A DNA stretch of 64,000 nt from Guptibacillus hwajinpoensis. Its GTDB lineage: Bacteria; Bacillota; Bacilli; Bacillales; Guptibacillaceae. A program made the position numbers and the translations under genes. The stretch covers positions 1 to 64,000 of the forward strand of contig NZ_JAIVKU010000002.1 in the NCBI RefSeq assembly GCF_020524165.1. The letters are read 5' to 3'. Each line of letters begins with the position of its first letter. The first letter of the stretch is position 1. Of this stretch, positions 1 to 8,517 are shown one piece after another. The notes beneath the pieces were generated by a model. It was not told the origin of the DNA, searched no databases, and saw nothing but the letters and a program-made list of their open reading frames with translations.

Positions 1-87
1 ATTTTGATTGTCCTGATTATTCTTCAATATGCTTTAAACAAACGATCATGGACACAAATAAAAAAGGATGAGGCTCATGAAGCCTAA
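1..87 (+). CDS. C-terminal end of an integral membrane protein (5' end outside window)
   Basis: The frame is open from base 1 to a TAA at 85-87 and encodes 28 residues: a hydrophobic stretch (ILIVLIILQYAL) followed by a short charged tail rich in Lys, Asp and Glu. This looks like the last membrane segment and cytoplasmic tail of a membrane protein. Nothing in the fragment identifies the family. A GGGGTCAG-type palindrome remnant begins four bases after the stop. Confidence 0.5.
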   Translation: MLIVLIILQYALNKRSWTQIKKDEAHEA

Positions 88-90
88 ATT

Positions 91-109
91 CAGGCTCGAG
101 CCTGACCCC
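91..109. repeat. Truncated GGGGTCAG-type palindromic repeat
   Basis: The bases CAGGCTCGAGCCTGACCCC match the right three quarters of the perfect 24-base palindrome at 12066-12089. The left GGGGT is missing, so only the inner 14 bases remain self-complementary. This is one of five related elements in the window, all lying just after gene ends. Confidence 0.7.
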
Positions 110-185
110 ACTCAAAAACTCTCCGCACCAAAACCCGGGCTATCGTCATATACTGTGCTATCACATGTTAAAAAGGAGTTCGATT

Positions 186-596
186 ATGTACCCATACTAT
201 CGTACGCTCGAAGAAGACATTGCCACCGCCATCAATGGAGAATATAGCGCCATTCAATGTTACAAAAAGTTAGCACAGCTTGCACCGAATGAAACAGAGC
301 GAAACCGCATTATGGAAATTAGAAAAGACGAGAAAAGGCACTTTAAATTGTTTAAGTCCATTTACACCCAACTTACCGGTCAAGAGCCTTCTCCGCAGTT
401 GATTGAAGAGTGTCCAACAAACTATTGGGCGGGACTGGATGCCTCCTTGAACGATGAGCAAAACGCAGCTGATTTCTATAGAAGAGTGGCAGATCAAACG
501 AATAACCCCTTTATCAAAGAGGCATTCACTGGGGCAGCCTTAGATGAGCAAAACCATGCTGTCTGGTTTTTGTATTTCTTAACGAAGAGAAGATAG
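186..596 (+). CDS. Ferritin-like (rubrerythrin-family) diiron protein
   Basis: A 136-residue soluble protein with the four-helix pattern of ferritin-like proteins. Putative iron ligands are visible as two Glu...ExxH sets: the first helix Glu in NGEYSAIQ with EKRH, and a second Glu in NDEQNAADFY with EQNH. The family binds a di-iron centre and is linked to iron or peroxide handling; substrate and role here are unknown. The ATG at 186 is chosen because AAAGGAG lies 7-8 bases upstream; an upstream in-frame ATG at 165 lacks a ribosome site. It stands alone, between a membrane-protein gene and the cobalamin operon. Confidence 0.8.
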   Translation: MYPYYRTLEEDIATAINGEYSAIQCYKKLAQLAPNETERNRIMEIRKDEKRHFKLFKSIYTQLTGQEPSPQLIEECPTNYWAGLDASLNDEQNAADFYRRVADQTNNPFIKEAFTGAALDEQNHAVWFLYFLTKRR

Positions 597-610
597 TAAG
601 AAAGTTGTGC

Positions 611-634
611 GGGGTCAGAGAGGGGGCTGACCCC
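611..634. repeat. GGGGTCAG...CTGACCCC palindromic repeat
   Basis: Eight-base perfect arms GGGGTCAG and CTGACCCC flank an unpaired 8-base purine-rich centre. It lies 15 bases after the ferritin-like gene and shares its arms with the elements at 12066, 12450 and 17575. There is no T-tract, so it is probably a dispersed REP-like element rather than a canonical terminator. Confidence 0.7.
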
Positions 635-649
635 ATCAAAAGACAACAG

Positions 650-678
650 TTCCCCCCACTCATACAATCATGTATAAT
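650..678 (+). promoter_or_regulatory. Candidate sigma-A promoter of the cobalamin operon
   Basis: A perfect TATAAT lies at 673-678, with a weak -35-like TTCCCC 17 bases upstream. It is the only good -10 just upstream of the cobalamin riboswitch, so it probably starts the operon transcript. The -35 match is poor and the start site is inferred. Confidence 0.45.
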
Positions 679-698
679 GAACGTGTTACGAAAGTCCA

Positions 699-905
699 TA
701 GTGATCGATTCAGGTGTCTTTTCAATAAAGACTTAATAGGGAAGCTGGTGTAATTCCAGCGCGGTCCCGCCACTGTAAATGGTCGCTTGCTGCAGAATCC
801 ACTGTTCACACAACGAATGGGAAGGAGCAGCACGCGATAACCATGAGCCAGGAGACCTGCCTGAATCAAGCGCGAACAGCCTACGAGGATAGGGATGTGC
901 GAACG
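699..905 (+). promoter_or_regulatory. Cobalamin (AdoCbl) riboswitch
   Basis: The conserved cobalamin-aptamer core is readable: GGGAA followed by GGTGTAATTCC, then CGGTCCCGCCACTGTAAATGG (about 739-783), and the B12 box AGCCAGGAGACCTGCCTG at about 845-862. The segment lies directly between the operon promoter and btuF, and is followed by an intrinsic terminator. The family represses cobalamin transport and salvage genes when adenosylcobalamin binds. Outer boundaries are approximate because the P1 helix was paired by eye. Confidence 0.95.
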
Positions 906-944
906 GATTCAGGTGCTATACGCACCGTTACTTCCATTCGACCA

Positions 945-977
945 TCTCCATGCCCTCCGGCGTGGGGATTTTTTTTT
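945..977 (+). terminator. Riboswitch-controlled intrinsic terminator
   Basis: A 10-bp stem (945-954 with 959-968, including GU pairs) closes a CTCC loop and runs directly into nine T residues at 969-977. Its place between the aptamer and btuF makes it the likely expression platform for transcription attenuation. Confidence 0.85.
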
Positions 978-1019
978 CGTTTAGAGACATCACACTACAC
1001 TACAGGAGGAGAACCACTC

Positions 1020-2003
1020 ATGAAAAAGCTTTATTCACTACTCATCTTACTTTTTCTCGTTACAGGAATCATCGCCGGCTGCGGTGCGAACGAGGAAAAC
1101 AGTGCAACGAATGAAGGTAATGCAACAACAGACCAGGCTGAACAGTCAGAAGATAGCGCTTTCCCCGTAACCATCACCGATGCGCTCGATGAGGAAGTCA
1201 CGATCGAAAAAGATCCAGAGAAAATTGTCTCCCTCATTCCGAGTAACACGGAAATTCTCTTCGACCTTGGCGCAGGAGAAGAAGTGGTCGGCGTTTCTGA
1301 TTTCGCGAACTATCCGGAAGAAACGGCTGACATTGAAAAGATCGGCGGCATGGAATTTAACGTCGAAAAAATCATTTCCCTTAAGCCAGATCTAGTCCTT
1401 GCCCACGGCTCAAGCGCTCATAACTCTGAAGCAGGTCTTCAACAGCTTCGTGATGCGGGTATCACTGTCCTCGTGGTGAACAATGCAACAAGCTTTGATG
1501 AAGTGTATAAATCAATTGAAATGATCGGACAAGCAACAGGGGAAACCGATCAAGCAGAAACAACCATCAGCGACATGAAGCAGCAGCTTGAAGACATTCA
1601 AGCAAAAGCAGAAGAAATTTCGGAAGACGATGAGGAAGAGGTCTTTGTCGAAGTTGCTCCTGCACCTGAAATTTTCTCTCCAGGAAAAAACACGTTCATG
1701 GATGATATGCTGACCATGATTCACGCAAAGAACGTCACGCACGACCAGGAAGGCTGGAATCAAATTGATCAAGAAGCGATCATTAAAGCAAATCCTGACG
1801 TCATCATCACAACTTATGGTTACTATACGGAGAAACCCGTTGAGCAAGTGTTAAGCCGCGACGGCTGGCAGGACGTAACGGCTGTCAAAGAAGAGCAGGT
1901 TGTCGATGTGCACTCTGACCTCGTGACGCGCTCAGGCCCTCGTCTTGTTGAAGGAGTAGAGGAACTTGCAAAAGCGGTTTACCCGGATGTTTTTGCTGAA
2001 TAA
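1020..2003 (+). CDS. btuF: Cobalamin ABC transporter substrate-binding lipoprotein BtuF
   Basis: A 327-residue lipoprotein that should capture corrinoids outside the membrane for BtuCD. The signal peptide ends in a lipobox (GIIAGC). An acidic, Asn/Glu-rich linker follows, then a class III periplasmic-binding fold with the typical opening EKIVSLIPSNTEILFDLGAG and the PDLVLAHG and NPDVIITTYG strands. The ATG at 1020 has AGGAGGAG 9 bases upstream; an upstream in-frame start at 843 would lie inside the riboswitch and is rejected. First gene of the cobalamin operon, overlapping btuC. The cobalamin riboswitch, not a siderophore-type promoter, supports corrinoid rather than iron-chelate specificity. 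Confidence 0.9.
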   Translation: MKKLYSLLILLFLVTGIIAGCGANEENSATNEGNATTDQAEQSEDSAFPVTITDALDEEVTIEKDPEKIVSLIPSNTEILFDLGAGEEVVGVSDFANYPEETADIEKIGGMEFNVEKIISLKPDLVLAHGSSAHNSEAGLQQLRDAGITVLVVNNATSFDEVYKSIEMIGQATGETDQAETTISDMKQQLEDIQAKAEEISEDDEEEVFVEVAPAPEIFSPGKNTFMDDMLTMIHAKNVTHDQEGWNQIDQEAIIKANPDVIITTYGYYTEKPVEQVLSRDGWQDVTAVKEEQVVDVHSDLVTRSGPRLVEGVEELAKAVYPDVFAE

Positions 2004-3027
2004 ACGATTCATTGCCTACCCAATTGCCACAGCGCTGTTAATCGTCGCGATGCTACTTGGCATTTCCATCGGTACCGTTTCCGTCCCGGTGCTCAGCATT
2101 TTAAAGTTAATCGGAACCGAAGTGCTTCACCTTCCTTCTTTAGGAAAAACGGATCCGATGTTTACGACGATTGTGATGGATATTCGCCTGCCGCGCGTCA
2201 TCCTGGCAGGTCTTGTGGGGGCGTCTCTTGCGATAGCAGGAGCCGCCTTTCAAGGTTTACTACGGAATCCATTAGCCGATCCATACGTGCTCGGCGTCTC
2301 ATCAGGCGCATCGGTTGGCGCCGTGCTCGTGCTCTTTTTAAACTTATCGATCCCGTTTGTTGGCATGTTTACACTTCCCGTGATGAGCATCGCCGCATCG
2401 ATTCTCACGATTTTTCTCGTGCTCTTCTTTGCACGACAAATTGAACGATCGATGCGCGTTGAGACGATCATTCTCACCGGGATCGTCTTTAGCTCCTTTC
2501 TAGGCTCGCTACTGTCACTTATGATCGCGCTAACCGGAGAGGAATTAAGACAGATTATCGGCTGGCTCCTTGGAAGTGTGTCCATGCGCGGCTGGGAGTA
2601 TATCGGAATCATGCTACCCTTTTTCATCATCGGCTCCGGCATTCTCCTTTTTAGCACAAAAGAACTGAATGCCATGTCATTTGGGGAAGAACGCGCTCAG
2701 CATATTGGCGTCAATGTCGCCAAACGAAAGCTATGGATTCTAATCGGCGGCTCGATTTTAACTGGGGCAGCCGTCGCCGTTTCCGGAACAATCGGATTCG
2801 TTGGCCTTGTGATCCCGCACTTAACGCGCCTTCTATGGGGTCCGGATCACCGCCATTTACTTCCGCTTTCGATTTTACTCGGCGCCGCTTTTCTCATTGT
2901 AGCCGACTTGATCTCGCGCACGATCATTTCACCAACAGAGCTTCCGATCGGTGTCATCACATCGCTTATCGGCGCCCCGGTGTTTGCCATTATATTAATT
3001 AGAAGACGTAAAGAAAGTAGAGGATAA
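1966..3027 (+). CDS. btuC: Cobalamin ABC transporter permease BtuC (FecCD family)
   Basis: A 353-residue, very hydrophobic protein with about ten membrane segments and FecCD-family signatures: LPRVILAGLVGASLAIAGA, FQGLLRNPLADPYVLGVSSG and GFVGLVIPHLTRLL near the cytoplasmic coupling region. It forms the channel of the corrinoid importer with BtuD. A TTG start at 1966 has AAGGAG nine bases upstream, inside btuF; an in-frame ATG at 1987 lacks a ribosome site. The overlap with btuF implies coupled translation. Confidence 0.9.
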   Translation: MQKRFTRMFLLNKRFIAYPIATALLIVAMLLGISIGTVSVPVLSILKLIGTEVLHLPSLGKTDPMFTTIVMDIRLPRVILAGLVGASLAIAGAAFQGLLRNPLADPYVLGVSSGASVGAVLVLFLNLSIPFVGMFTLPVMSIAASILTIFLVLFFARQIERSMRVETIILTGIVFSSFLGSLLSLMIALTGEELRQIIGWLLGSVSMRGWEYIGIMLPFFIIGSGILLFSTKELNAMSFGEERAQHIGVNVAKRKLWILIGGSILTGAAVAVSGTIGFVGLVIPHLTRLLWGPDHRHLLPLSILLGAAFLIVADLISRTIISPTELPIGVITSLIGAPVFAIILIRRRKESRG

Positions 3028-3029
3028 GC

Positions 3030-4499
3030 ATGTTAAGCGTACAATCTGTTACAGGAGGATATCCCGGTCACGACGTGCTCAACGACATTTCATTTGATGT
3101 GGAAAGAGGCGAGCTGCTCGGAATCGTTGGCCCAAATGGTAGCGGCAAAACAACGATTTTTAAAATGATCAGCGGGATTCTAAAGGCAAAGTCAGGATCG
3201 ATTTTGCTAAAAGAAAAGCCGATTGCAAGCTACTCAGCGAAACAGCTGGCACGCGTGCTCGCCGTCCTGCCACAGCACGCAGAACAGGCTTTTCCCTATA
3301 CCGTAAAAGAAACCGTTTCGCTTGGCCGCTATGCGCACCAATCCGGCTGGTTCCAATCGTGGAGCGAGCATGACGAAGAGGTTGTGCAGCGAACGATGGC
3401 GCAGACGGGCATTTCAACATTTCAAGATCACTACGTGAACGAACTTTCAGGCGGCGAACGCCAGCGCGTCTTCCTCGCCCAGGCACTTGCACAGGAACCA
3501 GAAATCCTTTTACTAGACGAGCCAACCAATCACCTGGATCTTTCCTATCAAAAAGAACTGCTCGATTTGTTGAAAAAGTGGACACGGGAACAGGGCCTAA
3601 CGGTGATTTCCATTTTTCACGATTTGAATCTTGCCGGCCTTTACTGCGACCGACTGTTACTACTTGAAAACGGGAGAATCAATCTGCACCACAAGCCGAA
3701 CGATGTGTTAAATGAAGCGCGAATTCAGTCTGTTTACCGCACAAAAATTGAGAAGCATCCGCATCCGACCGTGCCAAAACCGCAAATGCTGCTTTTACCA
3801 GAGAAGCAGGCGGAGGACGAGAGCGACCTTCTCATTACGGAAAAATGCCTTACTCATGCAGAGGAAATGATTACGCTCAAGGCACCGTTTCCTCTCCGCA
3901 CAATGTCTTCAGGCGTCGTTGGATCGGGAACAGGCTGGTATAGCACATTCGTTAACCGTCACGTCGATAAAACGTATGACTGCTTCGACCACAAAGGGGA
4001 AATGACGCGCTTTCTCGAAGATCACGGCATCGATCCAACAGAAACAGTCGGCATGATGACGGCCGTTCGACTAGAAGACGTTGCTTTTCGCTTCATAGAA
4101 GACGAGGGTGTTTCCGTTTTTGTCGTCGTCACAGCTGGCGTTGGCAATGCGGTGGATGCCTCGAAAAGCCGTGAACACGTCTATGAGCCGCTCCCTGGCA
4201 CGATTAATACGTGGATTTTCGTGAACGGCACGCTTACAGACGAAGCATTCATCCAAAGCATCATGACGGCAACAGAAGCAAAGGTAAAAGTGCTGCACGA
4301 TCAGCAAGTGAAAGACGCGGTGACAGGCACCATAGCAACAGGCACGTCAACCGACAGCATCCTCATTGCAGCCACGCAGCGCGGCGAGCACCAGGCATAT
4401 GCCGGAACGATCACAACGCTTGGAAAATTGATTAGCGAAGGCATTTACGCATGTACGACAGAGGCACTTGAAAAGTATCGTGAGAGGCGATTCCGATGA
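3030..4499 (+). CDS. btuD: BtuD ATPase fused to CbiZ adenosylcobinamide amidohydrolase
   Basis: A 489-residue two-domain protein. Residues about 1-250 form an ABC ATPase with Walker A GPNGSGKTT, signature LSGGERQRV, Walker B ILLLDEPTNHLD and a switch His in FHDLN; this powers BtuC. Residues about 265-489 match CbiZ, which cleaves the aminopropanol side chain of (adenosyl)cobinamide to give cobyric acid, with conserved stretches SGVVGSGTGWYSTFVNRHV, MMTAVRLEDVA, VTAGVGNAVDAS and GTSTDSI. Fusion couples import to remodelling of the incoming corrinoid. It starts three bases after btuC and its TGA overlaps the cbiB ATG (ATGA). Confidence 0.93.
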   Translation: MLSVQSVTGGYPGHDVLNDISFDVERGELLGIVGPNGSGKTTIFKMISGILKAKSGSILLKEKPIASYSAKQLARVLAVLPQHAEQAFPYTVKETVSLGRYAHQSGWFQSWSEHDEEVVQRTMAQTGISTFQDHYVNELSGGERQRVFLAQALAQEPEILLLDEPTNHLDLSYQKELLDLLKKWTREQGLTVISIFHDLNLAGLYCDRLLLLENGRINLHHKPNDVLNEARIQSVYRTKIEKHPHPTVPKPQMLLLPEKQAEDESDLLITEKCLTHAEEMITLKAPFPLRTMSSGVVGSGTGWYSTFVNRHVDKTYDCFDHKGEMTRFLEDHGIDPTETVGMMTAVRLEDVAFRFIEDEGVSVFVVVTAGVGNAVDASKSREHVYEPLPGTINTWIFVNGTLTDEAFIQSIMTATEAKVKVLHDQQVKDAVTGTIATGTSTDSILIAATQRGEHQAYAGTITTLGKLISEGIYACTTEALEKYRERRFR

Positions 4500-5461
4500 T
4501 GCTGAATCACCTGCTTGCGATCACCGTGGCGTTTTGTCTCGACCGTCTGATTGGTGATCCCCCCAAATGGCCACACCCGGTGAAAGGATTTGGTATGCTG
4601 ATCGGCTTTCTTGATAAACGTTGGAATCACGGGAGCCGCCGCAAGCTAAAAGGTGCTTTCATGACGGGTACCATACTGATTACCGTCCTCGCGATGACTG
4701 GTCTGACGGTCTATCTCGCCTACACCGTGCACACGCTCGTCGGCATTTTCTATGAAGCGGTTCTCATCGCCACCACAATCGCTCAAAAAAGCCTGCGAAA
4801 TGCGGCGCTTGACGTCTATCAGCCTCTTCAAACCGGCAACATGACGGAAGCGCGCGAAAAGCTCTCCTGGATCGTCGGGCGCGACACCGACCATCTCGAT
4901 GAAAGTGAAGTGGTGCGCGGCACGGTTGAAACGGTCGCAGAAAACACGAGCGACGGCATTACCGCCCCGCTTTTCTGGGCATTTATTGGCGGTAGCATTG
5001 GGGCAATGTGTTACAGGGCAATCAATACGTGCGATTCCATGGTCGGCTATCGAAACGAAAAATACGAATCATTTGGCTACGCTTCAGCAAAGCTGGATGA
5101 TGTAGTGAACTGGATTCCAGCTCGTCTCACCGGTCTATGTATGATGCTTGTCCAAAAGCCTGTGCACACATCGAGCGGTCGTGCGTGGCACGTGCTCTTT
5201 CGCGATGCGAGACAGCATCCGAGCCCGAATAGCGGCTGGGGCGAAGCGGCAACGGCCGCCATTCTTGGCGTTCAGCTTGGTGGCGTGAACTCGTACAAAG
5301 GCATCGTCTCCAACCGCGCCCGAATGGGGGACCCGATCATGAAACTGAGCGCTACCCACATTCCGAAAGCCATCTCGATTATGAATCGCTCAACCATTCT
5401 CTTTCTACTATTACTCTGGATCGGAGGGCTTATCTTTGAAGCTACCATCACATGGCGCTAA
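4496..5461 (+). CDS. cbiB: Adenosylcobinamide-phosphate synthase CbiB
   Basis: A 321-residue membrane protein that attaches aminopropanol phosphate to adenosylcobyric acid. Family signatures are FCLDRLIGDPPKWPHPVKGFG at the N-terminus, VGRDTDHLDESEV, AENTSDGITAPLFWAFIGG and the DAR-HPSPNSGWGEAA motif. Several hydrophobic segments fit a membrane location. It directly follows CbiZ, whose product is its substrate, and precedes CobD, which makes the aminopropanol phosphate; this is the cobinamide remodelling route. The start overlaps the previous stop. Confidence 0.94.
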   Translation: MMLNHLLAITVAFCLDRLIGDPPKWPHPVKGFGMLIGFLDKRWNHGSRRKLKGAFMTGTILITVLAMTGLTVYLAYTVHTLVGIFYEAVLIATTIAQKSLRNAALDVYQPLQTGNMTEAREKLSWIVGRDTDHLDESEVVRGTVETVAENTSDGITAPLFWAFIGGSIGAMCYRAINTCDSMVGYRNEKYESFGYASAKLDDVVNWIPARLTGLCMMLVQKPVHTSSGRAWHVLFRDARQHPSPNSGWGEAATAAILGVQLGGVNSYKGIVSNRARMGDPIMKLSATHIPKAISIMNRSTILFLLLLWIGGLIFEATITWR

Positions 5462-6512
5462 CGCGCACTACTTATACGAAGCACTCCAAATCGACCAGCC
5501 TAACCGAACGATTGATTTCAGTGCGAACCTGAACCCGCTCGGACCTCCACCGTCTCTCAAAGAAAAATGGCAGGATGCTTTTCAGCTCATGACCACGTAT
5601 CCTGATCCACATGCCGTTACATTAACCGAAACGCTCGCTAGTCACCATGGTGTAGAGAGCAATCAACTGCTGATCGGAAACGGCGGTGCGGAGCTCATTA
5701 CGCTCGTTGGACGTTTTCTCCTCGGCAAACGCGTTTGCATCGTTCAGCCTGCTTTTTCTGAGTACGAAGAAGCGTGCCTGAGTGCTGAATGCGAAGTTAC
5801 GTATCACACGCTCGAGGAAGAGGAATGGACGTTAGGTTCTCACCTAACGGAAAAACTGCCGTACGTTGATGCGGTTTTCCTTTGCACCCCAAACAATCCA
5901 ACCGGTGTCACCTATGACCCGGCTTCTGTTCTTTCGGTATTGGAAGCTTCCCAACAGTACGATTGCACGGTGATTATTGATGAAGCCTTCGCTGACTTTT
6001 TATCCGATCAATCATCGTTCTCATCTCTTCTCGACACGTTTTCGAACCTAATCATCCTTCGTTCATTAACAAAAATGTACGCCATTCCCGGTCTTCGTCT
6101 CGGGTATATGATGGCGCACCCTAACGTAATCGATGCCATCAAAAAGCTTCAGCCGCACTGGAGTGTGAATGCTCTCGCGCTCAGAGCCGGTGAGCTCTGT
6201 CTTGAAGAAGATGATTATGTGACACAAACCCATCATCTCATTGAACAAGAACGAGAAAGATCCTTTCAATTTTTTAATCAGACGAACTTTGTTTACTCGA
6301 AATCAAGCGTCAACTTTTATCTCCTGCGCGATCCAGAAAGAGACGATCAAGAACCACTTATGCGCTATTTGATGGAAAACGGCCTTATCCCAAGACATAC
6401 GGAAAATTTTCCTGGTCTTGATGGCAGGTGGCTACGATTTGCGGTCCGAACGCCTGAGGAAAACGATCGGTTAATGGAGGTGTTAGCAACATGGCGCAGC
6501 TCATTTTTATAA
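5436..6512 (+). CDS. cobD: L-threonine-O-3-phosphate decarboxylase-like PLP enzyme CobD
   Basis: A 358-residue fold-type I PLP enzyme of the histidinol-phosphate aminotransferase family. Signs are PSHGAN at the N-terminus, IDFSANLNPLGPP, CTPNNPTGVTYDP, VIIDEAFADF and the PLP-lysine segment RSLTKMYAIPGLRLGY. In this operon it most likely makes (R)-1-aminopropan-2-ol phosphate for CbiB. The TTG at 5436 is used because CGGAGGG lies upstream and the family usually begins near the PSHG motif. It overlaps cbiB by 26 bases. A CobC-type aminotransferase label is the alternative. Confidence 0.87.
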   Translation: MKLPSHGANAHYLYEALQIDQPNRTIDFSANLNPLGPPPSLKEKWQDAFQLMTTYPDPHAVTLTETLASHHGVESNQLLIGNGGAELITLVGRFLLGKRVCIVQPAFSEYEEACLSAECEVTYHTLEEEEWTLGSHLTEKLPYVDAVFLCTPNNPTGVTYDPASVLSVLEASQQYDCTVIIDEAFADFLSDQSSFSSLLDTFSNLIILRSLTKMYAIPGLRLGYMMAHPNVIDAIKKLQPHWSVNALALRAGELCLEEDDYVTQTHHLIEQERERSFQFFNQTNFVYSKSSVNFYLLRDPERDDQEPLMRYLMENGLIPRHTENFPGLDGRWLRFAVRTPEENDRLMEVLATWRSSFL

Positions 6513-7033
6513 CAGGTGGCGTGCGAAGTGGAAAAAGCCGCTTTGCGGAAAGGCGAGCGGCTTCGCTCCGTAAGAACGGTACGCTTCACTATCTCGCATG
6601 CGGAGAGCCGAGCGACGAGGAAATGAAGGAACGCATCAGCCGTCACCAGCACGACCGTGCCTCTAAAAATGTTCCATGGGAAACAGTGGAATGCCCAACG
6701 GATATTGGAAGCGTGGCCGCACGTTTGAACGAAAATTCGGTCGTCCTTCTTGATTGCGTTACAACGCTTCTTTCGAATGAACTGTTTCAGGAAGACGGCA
6801 CGTTTCAACAGGAAACGAAACAAAAAATTCAGTCTGGCATCGAAAAACTTAGTGAACGCGCAAACACCCTGATTATTGTTAGCAATGAACTCGCACATGA
6901 GCCGTTAACAGATGGGGTCGATTTCTATGCACAGCAACTTGGCGAGCTCCATCAATGGATTGTATCGGAAGCGGACGAGGCGTATTTAGTGGAAAATGGC
7001 GTCCCGCGACTCATGAAAGGAGCAGGCGTATGA
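6491..7033 (+). CDS. cobU: Adenosylcobinamide kinase / guanylyltransferase CobU
   Basis: A 180-residue bifunctional enzyme that phosphorylates adenosylcobinamide and then transfers GMP to give AdoCbi-GDP. The P-loop is ITGGVRSGKSRFAERRA, followed by the family's SRHQHDR segment (catalytic His), WETVECP, VVLLDCVTTLLSNEL and VSNELAHEPL. Length fits the family. GGAGG lies 10 bases before the ATG, within cobD. The gene overlaps both neighbours. Confidence 0.94.
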   Translation: MAQLIFITGGVRSGKSRFAERRAASLRKNGTLHYLACGEPSDEEMKERISRHQHDRASKNVPWETVECPTDIGSVAARLNENSVVLLDCVTTLLSNELFQEDGTFQQETKQKIQSGIEKLSERANTLIIVSNELAHEPLTDGVDFYAQQLGELHQWIVSEADEAYLVENGVPRLMKGAGV

Positions 7034-8517
7034 ACGGCATCATGATTCAAGGAACGGCCTCGGACGTAGGGAAAAGCTTGATCGTGACGGCGTTCTGTCG
7101 CCTTCTCGTAAACGAAGGCTATGCGGTCGCCCCATTTAAATCGCAAAACATGTCCAATAACTCATACGTCACGATAGAAGGAAAAGAAATTGGCCGGGCG
7201 CAGGGCGCTCAGGCAGAAGCGGCCCGAACAGAAGCAAGCGTCTGGATGAATCCGATCCTGCTCAAGCCTCGCTCCGACCAGCATGCGGAAGTCATTCAGT
7301 TCGGGACGTCTTACAGGACCTTGTCCGGGAAAGATTACCGTCAGTCGTACTACGAGATGGGACTTGAAAGCATCTCACTTGCGCTTGATTACTTAGGGAA
7401 AGCGTACGACGTTGTCGTGATGGAAGGGGCAGGCAGTCCAGTTGAGGTGAATTTAAAAGATCGCGAGCTTGTGAACATGAAGGTGGCGGAGATGGCAGAC
7501 GTTCCGGTTCTGCTTGTCGCGGATATCGATCGCGGTGGCGTGTTCGCAAGCATTGTCGGCACGCTTGAACTGCTTGAAGAGGAAGAGCGCTCACGAGTAA
7601 AAGGGATCCTTATTAACAAATTTCGCGGTGATCCCGAGCTTTTCGAAGACGGCATCACGTGGCTTGAACAACGAACGGGCATACCGATTCTCGGCGTATT
7701 GCCTTACGTCCATCATCGTGTCGAGGGCGAAGATTCGCTCTCACTTCAGGATCGCTTTTTACATAAAAATGGAACGGTTGAGATCGCCGCCATTCAGCTC
7801 CCGTTCCTCTCCAACTATAGCGACATGGAGCCGTTTAATGAGGAAGACGTCACGGTACGATGGGTTCAACATCCCCGTGAACTTGGCGAACCTGACGCCA
7901 TCATCATTCCCGGAACGAAAAGCACGATGAGCGATCTCGCATGGTTAAAGGAAAAAGGGTTTGACGAGACGTTAAAAAGCTATCGAATCCGTGGTGGAAA
8001 CATCGTCGGAATCTGCGGTGGCTATCAAATGCTAACAGAAGAATTAATCGATGAGCACGGATCCGATACCGGAAACCCGGGCACGAAAATGAAAGGACTT
8101 GGCCTCATTCCAGCAAAAACGTTCTTTCACGAAAAGAAAACCACGATCCGCGTCGAGGGCGCGCTTCACGAGGTAACGCATCTCGATCCGCCGATCAGCG
8201 GTTATGAAATTCATCTTGGCGAAACGGTTTTTAACGAGCCGGCAAAGCCTTTTCTCAAGCTAGGTGAGCGTTCAGAAGGTTACTTTGGAGAAAATGGTCG
8301 CGTGATTGGGACGTACTTGCATCATCTTTTTCATAATGATGAGTGGCGAACGCATTGGCTGAATGGTCTTAGAGTAGAAAAAGGCCATCCACCGCAGAAG
8401 CAAATCAACCGAAGGGAACTGAAAGAAAAGACGTACGACGATCTCGCAAATGACCTGAAGCCGCATTTAAAATGGGAGCTCATCAAAGATTTGATGTTCA
8501 AAGGTGCAGAGCAATGA
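7030..8517 (+). CDS. cobQ: Adenosylcobyric acid synthase CobQ (CbiP)
   Basis: A 495-residue glutamine-dependent amidotransferase that amidates four side chains of adenosylcobyrinic acid a,c-diamide. The N-terminal synthetase part shows the P-loop-like QGTASDVGKSL, PFKSQNMSNNSYVT and VVMEGAGSPVEVNL. The C-terminal type I glutaminase part has the Cys nucleophile in VGICGGYQML and the His in GTYLHHLFHN. Start at 7030 (ATGA overlap with cobU) is supported by AAAGGAG. Its presence hints that cobyrinic acid diamide is available, either from elsewhere in the genome or from uptake, because no corrin-ring genes lie here. Confidence 0.95.
   Translation: MNGIMIQGTASDVGKSLIVTAFCRLLVNEGYAVAPFKSQNMSNNSYVTIEGKEIGRAQGAQAEAARTEASVWMNPILLKPRSDQHAEVIQFGTSYRTLSGKDYRQSYYEMGLESISLALDYLGKAYDVVVMEGAGSPVEVNLKDRELVNMKVAEMADVPVLLVADIDRGGVFASIVGTLELLEEEERSRVKGILINKFRGDPELFEDGITWLEQRTGIPILGVLPYVHHRVEGEDSLSLQDRFLHKNGTVEIAAIQLPFLSNYSDMEPFNEEDVTVRWVQHPRELGEPDAIIIPGTKSTMSDLAWLKEKGFDETLKSYRIRGGNIVGICGGYQMLTEELIDEHGSDTGNPGTKMKGLGLIPAKTFFHEKKTTIRVEGALHEVTHLDPPISGYEIHLGETVFNEPAKPFLKLGERSEGYFGENGRVIGTYLHHLFHNDEWRTHWLNGLRVEKGHPPQKQINRRELKEKTYDDLANDLKPHLKWELIKDLMFKGAEQ

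Noticed and set aside
843..1019. Upstream extension of the BtuF reading frame
   Set aside because: It reads through the riboswitch B12 box and terminator; the lipoprotein start at 1020 has a proper ribosome site and signal peptide.
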